Positions 49,101-60,871 of a DNA stretch of 64,000 bases are shown here, piece by piece. The stretch lies in the NCBI RefSeq assembly GCF_018446385.1, contig NC_055987.1, positions 5,665,705 to 5,729,704 on the forward strand. The letters are read 5' to 3'. How positions within the stretch are numbered: the stretch's first letter is position 1; each line of letters starts with the position of its first letter. Below the pieces are notes generated by a model. It did no database searches, was not told where the DNA came from, and was given only the letters and a program-made list of their open reading frames with translations. Made by a program: the position numbers and the translations under genes. Origin of the DNA: Zingiber officinale. Lineage: Eukaryota; Streptophyta; Magnoliopsida; Zingiberales; Zingiberaceae.

Positions 49101-49966
49101 CACATATGAGCAAAAAGATAAATCCATGTCTTTTCTCCAAAAAAGTTGTTCATGCTGATGGTTGAATTCTTCAAGAGAGCTTCAGCAGGTAATACAGGCA
49201 AAACGTTCATGATATTATATTAATTAACAGATATTTAGCAAATCCAAGGTCTTAAACAGCGAATCGAACCAATTTGGACTACAAATCCATGTCTAATATG
49301 TTGATTTGAAACCGCAATTTTGACCGTCTACCAAATTTAATTGAATTGAGCAGTTTTTTAAACTTCGAATAGGCCTTTCATTGTCTAGCCGTCAATCATA
49401 TCGTACTGTTTACCTAATTTGACAAAAGAGATGTGATGATGCAGGGCCCTCATAAACACCAACGGCGTGTAATAACTAGAACCAAAATTGAATAGAGCAC
49501 TATAACAAATCCAATTGCAGGAAATATAAGGGCACTGCGACATCCCATTCATTGCTCAACGAGATGAGTAATCTCTCGCTGGAAACGGAGGGAGCTGGAA
49601 GTGCATCATCTCAATCGAGAATCACCAATAAAAGCAAAAAAGAAAAAAAAAATTGTCGATCAAGAATACGACCGAACGCACAGATAAGAAAGAAGACGGG
49701 GGAAAAAAAAAATCAGACATCGAATTAAACCCTCAAATAGGAAGCGGAAGCGCTACACTTCGTACCCGATGGAACGCAAGGTTCTTGCCAAACTCTCCGG
49801 CGAGCTCTTTAACCCGCTCCACTGCGACCAACGATGAGTTATCCAGGTTATCCACCACGACGACGCGGAAACACCCTTTCAGGAGCTGCAGCACCGTGTG
49901 GCTGCCGATGTACCCTGCCCCTCCGGTCACGAGAATGGTGCGCCCCACGAACGGAGAAGAAGGCAT
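42474..49966 (-). CDS. UGE: UDP-glucose 4-epimerase with a long repeat tail
   Basis: The enzyme interconverts UDP-glucose and UDP-galactose using bound NAD, supplying galactose for cell walls and glycolipids. Nine coding exons close in frame to 568 residues: 49966-49766, 48124-48075, 47154-47019, 45839-45738, 45655-45428, 44835-44754, 43561-43479, 43405-43314 and 43206-42474. The NAD motif GGAGYIG is at 15-21, SSSATVYG has its serines at 133-135, and the catalytic pair is Y159/K163 in [18 protein letters not shown] and [10 protein letters not shown] are also intact. The usual C-terminus ([16 protein letters not shown]) is reached at about residue 351, but reading goes on for some 216 residues of a 13-residue repeat. 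The start at 49966 fits the known N-terminus; the frame is also open upstream, but a TATA box at 50093-50100 argues that transcription begins after those ATGs. The exon 4 donor (GTTTTT) is weak. Confidence 0.92.
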
Positions 49967-50092
49967 CAGGCCGACGGAGCGAGGACGACGAGCACAGGAG
50001 TCCTCGGGATCCCTCCGCGCGAAGGGAATCGGAGAGGGGAAGGCAGGAGAGAAGGGGGCGTGGAACTGGAACCCAGGACCGATGGAGGCAGG

Positions 50093-50100
50093 TATATATA
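50093..50100 (-). promoter_or_regulatory. TATA box of the epimerase gene
   Basis: A TATATATA word in a GC-rich setting lies about 127 bp upstream of the chosen epimerase start on the minus strand. Transcription would begin near 50065, giving a 5' UTR of about 100 nt. Confidence 0.6.
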
Positions 50101-50131
50101 CCCGCGGGGCACTCTGATTCCTAACCGCCAT

Positions 50132-51124
50132 GGTCACCGGCCCGGGCATGCGCTGTCCGAGAAGCGTCAACAACCGAGGGGAAATAAAAAATATTCCGGG
50201 AATTATTCGCACTAACAATAAAATATCGTAGAGAGCACGTGGCGGATTTGGGTTGGTAGGTTATGGAATTTTCTCCAGCTGGTCATAGCTGACGGTCGGA
50301 AACGCGGCTCCGCTGTCCGGGCCCAGACACGGGATGCCCTTCCGCTCCGCGTGGGGTCGATTACGAAGCCGGCGGACGATGTCAAAGTGACTGGGTAGCG
50401 AGGAAGGAGGCCAATGTAGGTAAGGTGTTCGACGGAATGGCGAAGTGACCGAGGTTAATATTTTTTTATTAAGATGCAACGAAAAGAACGTCACCGGGGA
50501 GCCACAGAGGGCGTTGGTGGTGGTTGCTTTCCCTGGGGCAATGGCCACACATGGATCGTCTGATCACACTTGCATTGTTTGGTCTGGTAGATACAAATTC
50601 AATCTTAAACGAAAGCGATAGCAGGTGGGCTCTCTCCCTCTCCCTCTCTGTGAGGATGCAGGAAAATGTGTTCGACGAAATGCCCACAAGAAATTGGGTG
50701 GCAAATTCGGCCTCCTCAGCCAGAGGCTACCGTCTCGATTCCGACAAACCGGAATTTATTTCAATATATCTAGTCCTTTATTGATCTGCCGATGCAAGAC
50801 AGCACTCACCCACTGATTGCATGATTTCACATCTCAATTTCTAGCATGCCTTGCTGTAGCTGGTTGTCTCCGTCCTGCTGCGGGCAGAAAGCTTTTGGTT
50901 CTCTGTTCATCATGTGCTCCTGTGGCTCAACGACTTCGATAAAGATGAATGGATTTGGGCCCTCAAATTGGTTGGTGCAATGATTACTTGGGGAGTTCAT
51001 CAGCGCTGGATTAGAGAAAATAATGGAAGGGAATCCGGTAATTAAGGATTTCGACGGAAATGATTGGATTCTTTGGACGACTCCTGTTGAGAATCTTGTC
51101 TAATTAATTTTCTCAGCTAAAAAG
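50132..51124. other. Upstream region of the epimerase gene, no gene seen
   Basis: The first 400 bp are GC-rich and may hold the epimerase promoter. Open frames on both strands (for example 50524-50784) have no recognisable motif or splice context. I support no gene here. Confidence 0.5.
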
Positions 51125-51671
51125 TAGAGCCGTCAATTTGGATTGGGTCCATCAGATTGATCTGCACTCGTCAGACAATTTAAACGGATTGGATTAAAAT
51201 TTTATCCACCCAAGTCCGTCGTAGGTCAACCCACCTAGGTCCGCGACCCGCAGGGGTCGGCCCGCTCGGGCTTGGGTTAACCTGCGGGTTGAAAAATATA
51301 TGTACGTTAAGTTTTAGGCCAATTTATTATCTTTTTTTGTTATAATTTTGAAATAAAAATAGTACTTTTTATCCAACATAAGTACTCATTTGTGTTCATT
51401 TATATTTAAAATACATGTTTATGTATATATTTAATTGTAGAAAACTTTTTCGAAGTAAATGTTGAAGATATGAAATATTTTTTAATTTTTTTTATAATTT
51501 TTGATGAGTCCACGGGTTGGCCCGTCAAACCCGCAACCCGCCTTAAAATGGGTTGGGTTGAAAATTTTCCAACGCACCAAATTGGCCGATTGACCCGTCC
51601 TACCCCGTCAAATGATTAATCCATCACGGATCGATCCGTCTCACCATGAATTGACCCGTCTGACAACTTTA
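51125..51671. mobile_element. hAT-like MITE, 547 bp
   Basis: It is flanked by an exact 8-bp duplication, CTAAAAAG, at 51117-51124 and 51672-51679. The ends are TAGAGCCGTCAATTTGG and, in reverse from the right, TAAAGTTGTCAGACGGG, both fitting the hAT-like pattern YARNG. The inside repeats words such as GGGTTGGGT, CCCGTC and GACCCG and has no coding capacity. Confidence 0.85.
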
Positions 51672-52568
51672 CTAAAAAGGCACTAGCCTCTGGTTTCTAC
51701 GATCGATTTGAGAGCTCAAATATTGCCCAAGGTAGTCTTGATTCCATTAAGAAATGATTAGTTGAGGTTATTAAGACAAAGCAAAGAGGACTGGTTTAAT
51801 TAATTTATCCATGGTTCTGTCTTCTTGTATAGGCCCATTGGGCCTGTATCTGGCCCAATTATCGGGACTTCAATTTAATCCAAAATATTAAAACGTTTAT
51901 TTGAGAGGGAACCTGACTAGGTGAACTATTCCAAGTCAACTAAAAGTTGAAATAAGGCAGCTGGAATGTCACCTAAAAGAAAGCTTTATCAATAAGCTAT
52001 ATTAATTTTTCTGGTACACAAAATAAAAATAATTGTCAAATTTTTTAAAATTTTCAAATTCCAACTAATTGTAAATTATAAAAATAATTTGGAATGGGTG
52101 ATGGTGTTGTTGCACCGATCAACAAAGTAGTTAAGTAGGTTGGTTTGTTCAACCATGGAGTTGAATTTATTTTTCATAATTATTTTTCAAAGCAAATTTA
52201 TAAGATCCAAAATTCTGATTCCCATAGAGTTTGTTTTCTTCTCTCTTTCCAAGTTCTTCAATAAATTTTCCAACATATTTGAGGTATTTTTTATTTTATT
52301 TGAGAAATTGGGTTGCGAGATTATCTGGAATTTAAATTGAAATTTATAAACACAAAAAGTATTTAACAAATTAAAAAATTAATCATATCTTATCATTTTT
52401 TTTTTCGGTCGTCTGCTCAACCAGATCTGGAGGGCAGATGGCTTGGGGTCCCACTTCATCAACTAACCACTTGATTATTCGCATCATATTCTTTTCCTTG
52501 ACCTCCTCCACTGGCGCTGCTCTTCTTCTCGACTCCCATCGCTTCTCGATTCGTCGTCGTCTCCTGCA

Positions 52569-55500
52569 ATGGGGAGAAATGTAGTTGCCCTAATAGTTGT
52601 TCTGGGATTTGCGATCGTGGCCGTCGGTGCGCAACAGGATGGTTGTAGTTCGGAGCTGCCTGCCAGTCTCAGCGGCAACTACTCGGGCCTCGCCTGCAAG
52701 ACTGTCTGGAACAACTTTGTCCTCAGGGTATGAACCCTAGCTTTACCAATTTAATTTTTTTTTACGCCGAAAATGCATTTTTAATCTCGAATAGAAAGAT
52801 TGATGCTTTTTAGCTTTTGTTCATCCGGAGCAAGATTTTTTTTGCTTTAATTAGATTTAAGATTTTCGTGGTGTCCAGAAAATCTCATGTATTTTGGAGG
52901 AGATCATATTCGTCATAGTTATGCTTCCATGCTCATATAAGTTGACTTTTATCTCATCCCCTTCCATTAAACTCTAAACGCGTAATCTAAGCATCAGATT
53001 GGAAACCAAGATGCCGCCTAGTTTGCTGGTAAGGGCCTTGGCTATTGTGCTGCACAACATCTTGAGATCATTTGCTTCCTCCATTGCTTGATTGGATTTA
53101 TGCTAACTTTTCCTCAGAAATTGCATTATTAGGATTATATTGTGAAAGCCCGAACGAGCCTAATCAGATCCAAGATACCAAAACACTTAAGTGAAGATAT
53201 TTTGATATTTAAATATATCTTGAGAACTCTTTTTGAGATGTGAGACTAACGACTAGACTTTATCCTCTCCTCATCTCACATTGTACTCCTTTTTCCAACC
53301 ATGTGAAAGTCCAAGAGAGACAAATTCAACCAAAAATGCTAAGGCACATAGGTGAAAAATCTATGTTATTTAAATATATTTTGAGAACCTCTTCTTGAGA
53401 TGTGAGTTTAAAGGGTAGAGATTATCCTCTCATCTCATGTCCTACTACTTTTTTTTTTAACATATAACAACAATGTCATGTAGTGATTTTTTACCATGTA
53501 AATGAATTTTTGAAAGATGATGAAGTTAGTCCTTATGTAGTAGATAGGTTGAGATAAAGATTGTAAAAACATCTTCAAAATGTTGGATTGACAAAATTTT
53601 CACTTGAACTAACCAAAAGCAGCATTCATTCAGCAAGAACATCATAGTGAGAATTAAACATGGTTGGCTCTTGCAGTACTACCAGGACCAAGACAACGTT
53701 CTGAGCATTGTGTTATCTACCATGTACTCAAGTGGTTGGGTGGGAATGGGATTCTCCAAGGATGGAATGATGGTTGGTTCTAGTGCTGTGGTTGGCTGGG
53801 TGGGGAGAACTGGCCTACCTCATATCCAAAGGTATTACCTTGGTGGTCAGACTAGCCAACAAGTGCAGGTTGACCAGGGGAACTTACTCTTTGCTGCGGC
53901 CACACCTTCTGTTGTTGTTGATCAAGCTAAAATTTATCTGGCGTTCCAGCTGAAGTTTTCAGCTCGGCTTTCTCAGCAGCAACTTTTATTTGCTATTGGA
54001 TCAGCAACACCAGTCAACAATGTACTACAGGAGCATGATGACAAGACGTCTCTCTCATTTGATTTTTCAACAGGTATATAATTTATGCTCTTTTATTCTT
54101 TGTCATCTTACAAGAATTCAAATTTCCATCGATTGGATATGCATGTTTCCACTGTCATTGTGCATGTCCATTGTGTTAGTGGTGAACAAATAAAAAAGCT
54201 GCCTCCGAGTCTTAATCCAACCATGTATGTTCACCACACCTAAGTTTCTTTTTCTTTTTCATGGTTAGGTCAAAATTTCTTCATTGAAGTATTCTTTTTC
54301 TCCCACTGCAATTTACAAGTTGCATCACTACGTTATAAAATCAAGTCACCAACTAATGTAGAAGATTTTAAGTTATTTCAATTGAATAGAAGTTGTAAAA
54401 TCCTTCAAGTAACTAGAAGTGACATCTAATTAAGCCCTATTTAGCAATCCATTTTTTTTATAATTTCCTTTTCAATGAAATTGAAAATTCTGACATGAAA
54501 GTTTTTTTTTATTTTTAAATGAACATTTGTTTGAAATAATTCAACAGAAGAAGTTTTGAAAGTGAAAATTACGAAATTTTATTTGGTATACTTGATCGTG
54601 ATATTTTAGTAGTAACAGTAGTATTTATGATACTATGTAAATTATGGAAATATATCGAGGAGATAAAAATTAGAATAATACTCAAACGGCTAATGAACTA
54701 TCAACATAATAAATTATATTAATTAGACAAAATAATTATCCTTATCATCAAATAATCATCCTCCTTATTAAATTATTTAGTTTTAAGACATAATTATTTC
54801 AATTATCAATGAGTTGCAAAGTGTAGTTTTATTTGGAAATATATAAGGGTGAAATTAAAAAAAAAAATCTTAGGAGACAATTAAAAACTATAAACTGCCG
54901 TGGGTGGTATGAAATATTTAAAATGAAATTGAAAACACAAAAAAGAATTGAATGGGCAAATTATAATTTTATATTAACATTAGGGAAATAGAGGAATCAT
55001 ACAATTGTGAGAGTGAAATAAAATTTAGCTAGTGAAATAAAAAATTGCTGACTTTGAAAGAAAAGAAGTATACAACAACAACCACTAAACTTTATCTCAC
55101 TAGGTAGGGTCGGCTGAAAGGAAAAGAAGTGCAATTGGCTAAAAAATTTTGGAGTGAAATTAAATATAAAAAATTTTAGAGAAATTAATAATCATGAAAA
55201 CTTAAATGTCAGTGTAAAATTTCTAGACCGAATTATAAGTTTTAGAAGAATAAGGATCAGGATATAATAATCTGGTCACATACGATGTTTGTGTAAAATG
55301 TTTGGGAGGAAATTGTAAGTGTTAAAAATTAGTGAATCTTGATGTAATTTGTTTAGAGTCAAATATGAAAACTATATATATATAAGAGGAGTCTTGGTGC
55401 AATGGTAAAGTGTAGTTGTGTGCGAGTTTCATCTATATATATATATATATATAAATAATTAAGCAACTTTGAAAATTAGATCTAATTTCCATAATAGTTA

Positions 55501-55642
55501 TTATTTTGAGTGCTGGAACCTTCTGACTCTGCTTTCTGACAAACACGACTAGGGATGGCAATTTCCACCGAACTCGATGTCGGATCCGATATCCGACCCA
55601 AATGAAGGAAAGTATGAAGGAACTACTGATATCTAACCTGAA

Positions 55643-55700
<58 letters not shown>

Positions 55701-58700
55701 GAAAATTTTCTTTTTTCAAACCCACTTAACTATTTTTGTTAATGTTAGGAGTAGACTATATAGATGTTTAATTTATTTTTTTTAATTATATATGTTTTTT
55801 TAATATGATGTTAATTCTAATATGCTTTTGTTGAACGATGATAGTTGGATGGAAAGAAGACAAATTATTGGTACAGAAGATATCCGATCCTTTAATGGTA
55901 TTGGTATGGAGACGGAGGATATGGAATTAAACTCGAACCTGACCCATTGTCATCCCTAAACATAACGCTATTGTGGAAGACGAGGTGGATTCATATAGAT
56001 TTCATAAGCGGAGTTTTGGCACAATGATAAAGTTGTTATTGTGTGATCGGTTCGAGTTTCATCCACGGGTTGCCCTTTATATATATATATAAAAGGACAA
56101 AAATAATTAAGCAACTTTGAAAATTAGATCTAATTTTCATATAGATTTCATAATAGTTATTATTTTGAGTGTTGGGAAGTGAAATACCACAGAAAGAATC
56201 AATCACTCCCTTCACTACCTTCTCGACCACAAGAAGAAGTTCCGTGATAAAGAGTTGTTGAAGACGATTCTGCTCTTTGACATACATGACGCTATTGTGG
56301 AAGATAAGGTAGGTCGATCTTTATATGGAGTAACGCTGAGACCCAACAGATGGGTTGGTTGGTCTTTAGATGGAGCAACGTTGAGACCCCACCACGGGCT
56401 GAGTCAGTTCGGACATGGCCCAGACCCATAATAATTAAGCAACTTTGAAAATTAGATTTAATTTTCATAATAGTTATTATTTTGAGTGCTCGGTATGGGA
56501 AATACCACAGAAAGAATCAATTACTCCCTCCACTACCTTCTTGACCACAAGAAGAAGCTCCGTGATGAAGAGTTGTTGAAGACGTCTTTGCTCTTTGACA
56601 AACACGACGCTATTGTGGAAGACGAGGTGGGTTCATATAAATTTCATATGAGGAGTCTTGGCACAATGGTAAAGTTGTTGTTGATGTTGGAGTAATCAGT
56701 GTGACCCTAGGTTTTTATATTTAAGCAAAGGTTTAAGTTAGGTTATTTGTTGTATTTGATATGCACTATTAAGTGTGCAGTGGCAGATACAACAAGAAAA
56801 GTCCAAGTGTGATCTTTGCAATGGAAAAGTCCAAGTGTGATCTTGGCAAAGGTTAGTCTAAGTATGATCTTGGCAACATAAGTCTAAGTGTGACTTGGCA
56901 AAGATGAAGTCTCGGAGTGAGGAGCTCTTAGCAAGGTTGAAGTCCCAGACGCAAGGAGCCTCTTGGCAATGGAAGACCCGACAACAAGGATAAGGCCGAA
57001 GGAAGCTCTTGAAGGCAAAGCGTGAAGGATGGGGAAGCATTTGAGGGACGCAGAGCTGGTAGAGAAGGCTAGAAGGCAAGGTCAAGTTGTGCAGGCGAGG
57101 ACGATTGCTAAGTGATTGTACTTGAGGTAAAAACCCTAGTGTTAGGGTTTACCAGTCAACTGGTATATGTCCTAATCGACTGGTGGTTGAGAAACAACAA
57201 GTGTGAGCTTCTGTTTGTTCAGCCTAGGGTGACTAGTCAATCGGTATGTTCATCAGTCATCTGTATCGAGTCTTTGGGGTGTAACAGTCGATTTTTTATA
57301 GAAGCTAGTTGATTGGTAGTGGGAAAATAGCTTGGATGTTTTCCCCTAAGCTCTATATAATGGAGCTTGGGATGGCTGGTTTGGGTGACGAAATTAGAGG
57401 TGGTTAACCCTTAATTAGAGTCTCCAAGCTCTCGTGATCCAAGTGAGCGTGATCGAGTTTGTGGTGAGGTTTCTCCACCGAGAAGGAGTAGCTCATTAGT
57501 CGGAGTTTGCTGGGAACTAATCCACCGACGGATTGAGGGATCGTCCATCTTACGGGCACGCCGTGGAGTAAAAGCACCATCTCCGAACTACGTTAAATGA
57601 ATGTGTTAGGTTTTGTTCTTCTTGTCTGTATTGTCTTCTAGATTAGTTTTCTATCTTGTTTTGTATTCCACTGCGCTAATAAGTGTAGGAAAACGAATGA
57701 AATGGGTGACCTCCTATTTACCCCCTCTAGCTGGTGATCAAAGTCATTTAGAAAAATTAAATTCTATTTCATGTCAAATATATTCTCTGTAATAATTTTA
57801 TTTTCTAAAAATGAAAATTGGAGAAAAAAAATCAGTTTCCAAATGGACCCTAACATTATCAGATTGATGTTTAATATCCAAGGGCTGATAAACACTCCTG
57901 CTCATTCTTTAACTGTAGAAGATCATACATTTTCTCCAGTTCCTGACACATTATTACCCACTCCAAAAGACAAGGATGTGATTCATCACAGATGAAAATT
58001 AATTCTTTTGTTGGTTTATCTGAGAAAGGTATCATATCAGTAGAAAACTTAATGCAACCTATTTTTCCTCAAACTAACTTATATTGACCTTCATGGTTAG
58101 TGGTTACTTTAAGAAGTAAATTGTCATCTGACAGTGGAAAAACAGCTACGTTCCGTCAATTAACTGTACACGATGATAAATCAGATGGTAATCTTTTGAG
58201 TGGATGAATCACAATTTAGTTACAGTACTCATAAACACAACCGGCAACCCGAATACATTCGTGTCATTTTTATGGCTTCCTCTGGTCCACTTGACCATAT
58301 TATGAACTCTGCAAATCTTTCAGGTACTTCATCATCTTCTTCTTATCCATCCAAGCTGAAAAGGACACATGGAGCACTAGCTATATTTGGTTGGGGTGTT
58401 CTTTTGCCAATTGGAGCAATTGTTGCAAGATATTGCAGGCAGTGGGATCCTTTATGGTACTATTTGCATACAGTCATTCAATTTATGGGATTTTTGTTCG
58501 GTCTTGCGGCTGTGATCGCTGGAAGAGTATTATATGACAAGCTGCATGCTACTGTCTATACTCACAGAGGAATTGGCATTTTTGTTCTGGTTCTTGGTAT
58601 CCTTCAGGTAATTTTTTGAATATATTAATTTGACATGAATTGTCTTCCCGTATACAATGGTTCTAAAATTTTGAAGTATTTAGAATTTCCAGTTGTAATT

Positions 58701-59684
58701 GCCTCCAAGATCATTGCTTAACATATGATCTATAGTGCCTCAAGGCTGATGTTAAATTGGAGAGAACATATTAGTATACGAAGACAACTGGCCTGTCAGT
58801 GTATCTATTAACCTTTGAGTTCTCAAGACTAAAGTCAGTCCATAATCTTGGGTCAAGAAGGAAGAAACAAGATTGTGGTAGATCGTTTGGATAGAGATTT
58901 GGAATGAGGCGGATTGATATGTAGCACTATCAATAGGGTTATATGGAGTTCTTTGCTGTTTCCTATCAGGAAGAGGCTGCCGAAATTATCAATTTTAAGT
59001 TACATTGTCTACTTTAGATTTTTGAGATTCAAAATTACCTTCAAGAAATAAGGATGTGACTTTCTAAATATTGTCTAATTTTTGTTTCAAATGGCTGTTG
59101 TTTCTTACAAAAACTAAAATAATAGCAATCGCATCCCAATGATCACTGGGATAGACAAAACAACTAATTAGAGCTAGAGAACAATTAGTTTCCTTATTCA
59201 CCTTAATTTTTCAGTAATTTTTTCCCTTCTCATTGTGTTACATTGGCGTAAGTAGTATAACTATGTTGCTATGTTCTTTGCAAATCAAGTATCATACTGT
59301 GGTTTCCCTCAGAAAAGTTTATATTGTCTTTCTTTATCGAATGTTGAAAGTTTCCTTTTTAGAGAGTTCACCTTTCTTTTTATTGCATTTACAACTGAAA
59401 CATCATGCTAATTCCTTCTGATCATACAGATCCTAGCCTTCTTTCTACGACCCAACAAAGACTCCAACTATCGTAGATACTGGAACTGGTATCACCATTG
59501 GTTTGGGAGATTCGCTCTTTTTTTCGCTGCAGTGAACATCGTTATTGGCATTCGAATTGGAGACGCAGGGAATTCGTGGAAGATTGGCTATGGTTTCAAC
59601 CTTGCTATACTTCTTACTGCATCCATCATCCTAGAGGTCTTGTTGTGGACAAGATGGTCAAACAAAAATGCTCCAGCCTTTTAA
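52569..59684 (+). CDS. DOMON plus cytochrome b561 transmembrane protein
   Basis: CYBDOM proteins pass electrons across membranes, usually from ascorbate, to iron or radicals outside; an apoplastic-facing DOMON domain binds haem. Four coding exons give 364 residues: 52569-52727, 53677-54073, 58324-58607 and 59430-59684, with matching phases. A signal peptide (1-21, ending VAVGA) precedes the DOMON domain (about 30-185) with GWVGMGFSKDGMMVGSSAVVGW. The cytochrome b561 part has the four helix histidines expected to bind two haems: H201 (RTHGALA), H234 (YYLHTV), H266 (YTHRGIG) and H302/H303 (WYHHWFGR). Five or so helices are visible, ending LLWTRWSNKNAPAF. Intron 2 is 4.25 kb and filled with repeats. 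The order and length match the plant type exemplified by Arabidopsis At3g61750. No part is missing. Confidence 0.92.
53144..53460. repeat. Tandem duplication of about 160 bp in DOMON-gene intron 1
   Basis: Two adjacent copies (53144-53304 and 53305-53460) share GTGAAAG at the start, TTATTTAAATATAT(C/T)TTGAGAAC in the middle and TTATCCTCTC..CATCTCA near the end. Divergence is marked. It is a repeat of unknown family. Confidence 0.65.
54074..55383. other. First part of DOMON-gene intron 2
   Basis: AT-rich intron. A short CACTAGGTAGGGTCGGCTGAA word at about 55098 resembles the RTE LINE 3' end in reverse, so a small RTE fragment may lie around 55060-55120. Nothing else is recognised. Confidence 0.4.
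55384..56690 (+). repeat. Three-copy block of SINE fragment plus exon-like sequence
   Basis: The word AAGCAACTTTGAAAATTAGA recurs near 55463, 56111 and 56440. In copies two and three it leads, after TAGTTATTATTTTGAGTG, to an open segment reading GNTTERIN(H/Y)SLHYLLDHKKK and ending LLFD.HDAIVED (about 56187-56310 and 56497-56630). In the first copy only the last part of that segment (GCTATTGTGGAAGACGAGGTGG) remains, after a MITE insertion. Each copy is preceded, and the third also followed, by a SINE-like start (AGTCTTGGCACAATGGTAAAG and variants at 55388, 56012 and 56655). The open segment looks like a copied exon of a gene I cannot identify. All lie in DOMON-gene intron 2. Confidence 0.7.
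55550..55958. mobile_element. hAT-like MITE, 409 bp, with an (AT)n core
   Basis: The ends are TAGGGATGGCAATTTCC and, in reverse from the right, TAGGGATGACAATGGGT. The 8-bp flanks AACACGAC (55542-55549) and AACATAAC (55959-55966) differ at two bases. A pure AT run of about 50 bp lies at about 55646-55695. Sister copies of the surrounding block lack the insert and show the intact site. Confidence 0.85.
56685..57739. mobile_element. LTR-like remnant (fossil), family uncertain
   Basis: The stretch begins TGTTGGAGTAATCAGTGTGA and ends around CCCCCTCTAGCTGGTGATCA. Inside are repeated AAGTCTAAGTGTGATCTTGG-like words (56790-56900), GTCGACTGG-like words (about 57150-57320), and a segment about starch-poor GC-rich signals before ATTTACCCCCTCTAG. 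The end resembles, in reverse, the opening of the element at 62733. About 1.05 kb would suit a solo LTR, but I could not confirm ends or target repeats, and no protein-coding part is present. Confidence 0.4.
57740..58323. other. Last part of DOMON-gene intron 2
   Basis: AT-rich sequence. The frame leading into exon 3 is open from 58200, but exon 2 ends in phase 1 and joins precisely at TTTCAG|GTACTTC (58324), so the upstream open part is treated as intron. Positions 57840-57995 contain another open segment without a known motif. Confidence 0.5.
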
Positions 59685-60176
59685 AGTGTGATCCTTGTAT
59701 CAGTAGTCAATCATTCCTTCCCTTTAATTTGATTTTTTCTGTTAGATACACTGACCAACTCTATAATATTGTCCTCTATATTCTCATCCCGTGTGACTTC
59801 AGAAAAGGGCTTGAAGTGCCTTGTTCAGTGGAAGAACAATGTCCGGTAATTGTTATCAATGTCGACTTTTTTTGTTTCTGTCAATGGAAGTCTAAAGTAG
59901 GTATGCGGTATGCAGAAATAGGAGTCGCTTTTTATCTTACTGAATAAGAACTAAGTTAAAGTAAATATTCGAATCACAGAGGATTGATAAATCTATAAAA
60001 ACCAAGTTGAGCCTTGCACATCTAATTTTTTCATGGAAGTTGTGGAAACTTGCTTTCATGATGCATGCTATCTTCTGATAAAAGTGTCGAGATAGACGGT
60101 GGTAAACATCTTCATTGTTTTACTATTTTTATACATATTTCCAGCCATGAACAGCATGGTGTTAGATTATATATAT
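59685..60176. other. 3' flank of the DOMON gene
   Basis: Probably the 3' UTR plus spacer. Open frames overlapping the last exon are shadows. No further gene is seen. Confidence 0.5.
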
Positions 60177-60354
60177 ATATGCTAAGCGACACTTTGTGCG
60201 CGATCGTGAGTGAAATCCGACGTGGACTATCTGACGCGGTCAAAATCAAATTTTTTTAATCTCTCTCATCTGCATGCAAATGTAAAAATTTTTTAATCTC
60301 TCTCTCATCTGATTACATGCAACAATCACTATGCTGTTAATTTTTAAAGGTGAT

Positions 60355-60780
60355 GTAGCTGCTATAACGTTATAGCAGCTACTACATGTTCTAGCAGCTT
60401 CTGTATAGTAGCTGCTATAACGTGTAGCAGTGTTATTGTGTAACTATTATGTTGTAGCAACTACTGCACCGTTGTAGCAGCTACTGTTTTTGTATCATTG
60501 TAGCAACTACTGCACCATTGTAGCAACTACTGCACCGTTGTAGCAGCTTCTGCACCATTATAGCAACTTCTGCACCATTGTAACAGTTTCTGCACCTTTG
60601 TAACAGCTTCTGCACCGTTGTAGCAGCTATTGCAAAGTAACTGCTACAAGTTGTAGCAGCTACTGCATAGTAACTACTACAAGTTGTAGCAGTTACTGCA
60701 TAGTAGCTGTTACAATGTTGTATCATCACTGTTGTAGCAGCTACTGCATAGTGACTGCTATAAGTTGTAGCAGTTATTAA
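60355..60780. repeat. 20-bp near-palindromic tandem array
   Basis: Units such as CCGTTGTAGCAGCTTCTGCA and CCATTGTAGCAACTACTGCA repeat at about 20-bp spacing from 60460 to 60640. Flanking parts carry the same TAGCAGCTACT words in both directions (for example TAGTAGCTGCTATAA near 60410 and AGTAACTGCTACAAG near 60640). The core GTAGCAGCTAC is almost its own reverse complement, so units can pair with each other. The minus-strand frame (60804-60481) is a simple translation of the repeat and is not called a gene. Confidence 0.85.
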
Positions 60781-60871
60781 AGAAAGAGAGAAAAGTTGTT
60801 GCATGTAGATGAGAGAGATTAAAAAATTTTATAGTTGTTGTATGCAGATGAGAGAGAAAAGTTGTTGCACG

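Noticed and set aside
49653-50215. Plus-strand open frames of 96-154 residues
   Set aside because: They are antisense to epimerase exon 1 and its GC-rich leader, with no motif.
58200-58323. Open frame running into DOMON-gene exon 3 from upstream
   Set aside because: Exon 2 ends in phase 1 and joins exactly at the acceptor before 58324. The upstream part has no conservation that I recognise.
60481-60804. 107-residue minus-strand frame rich in AVAATT and CSSYY
   Set aside because: It is a direct translation of the 20-bp tandem array, with no start context or motif.
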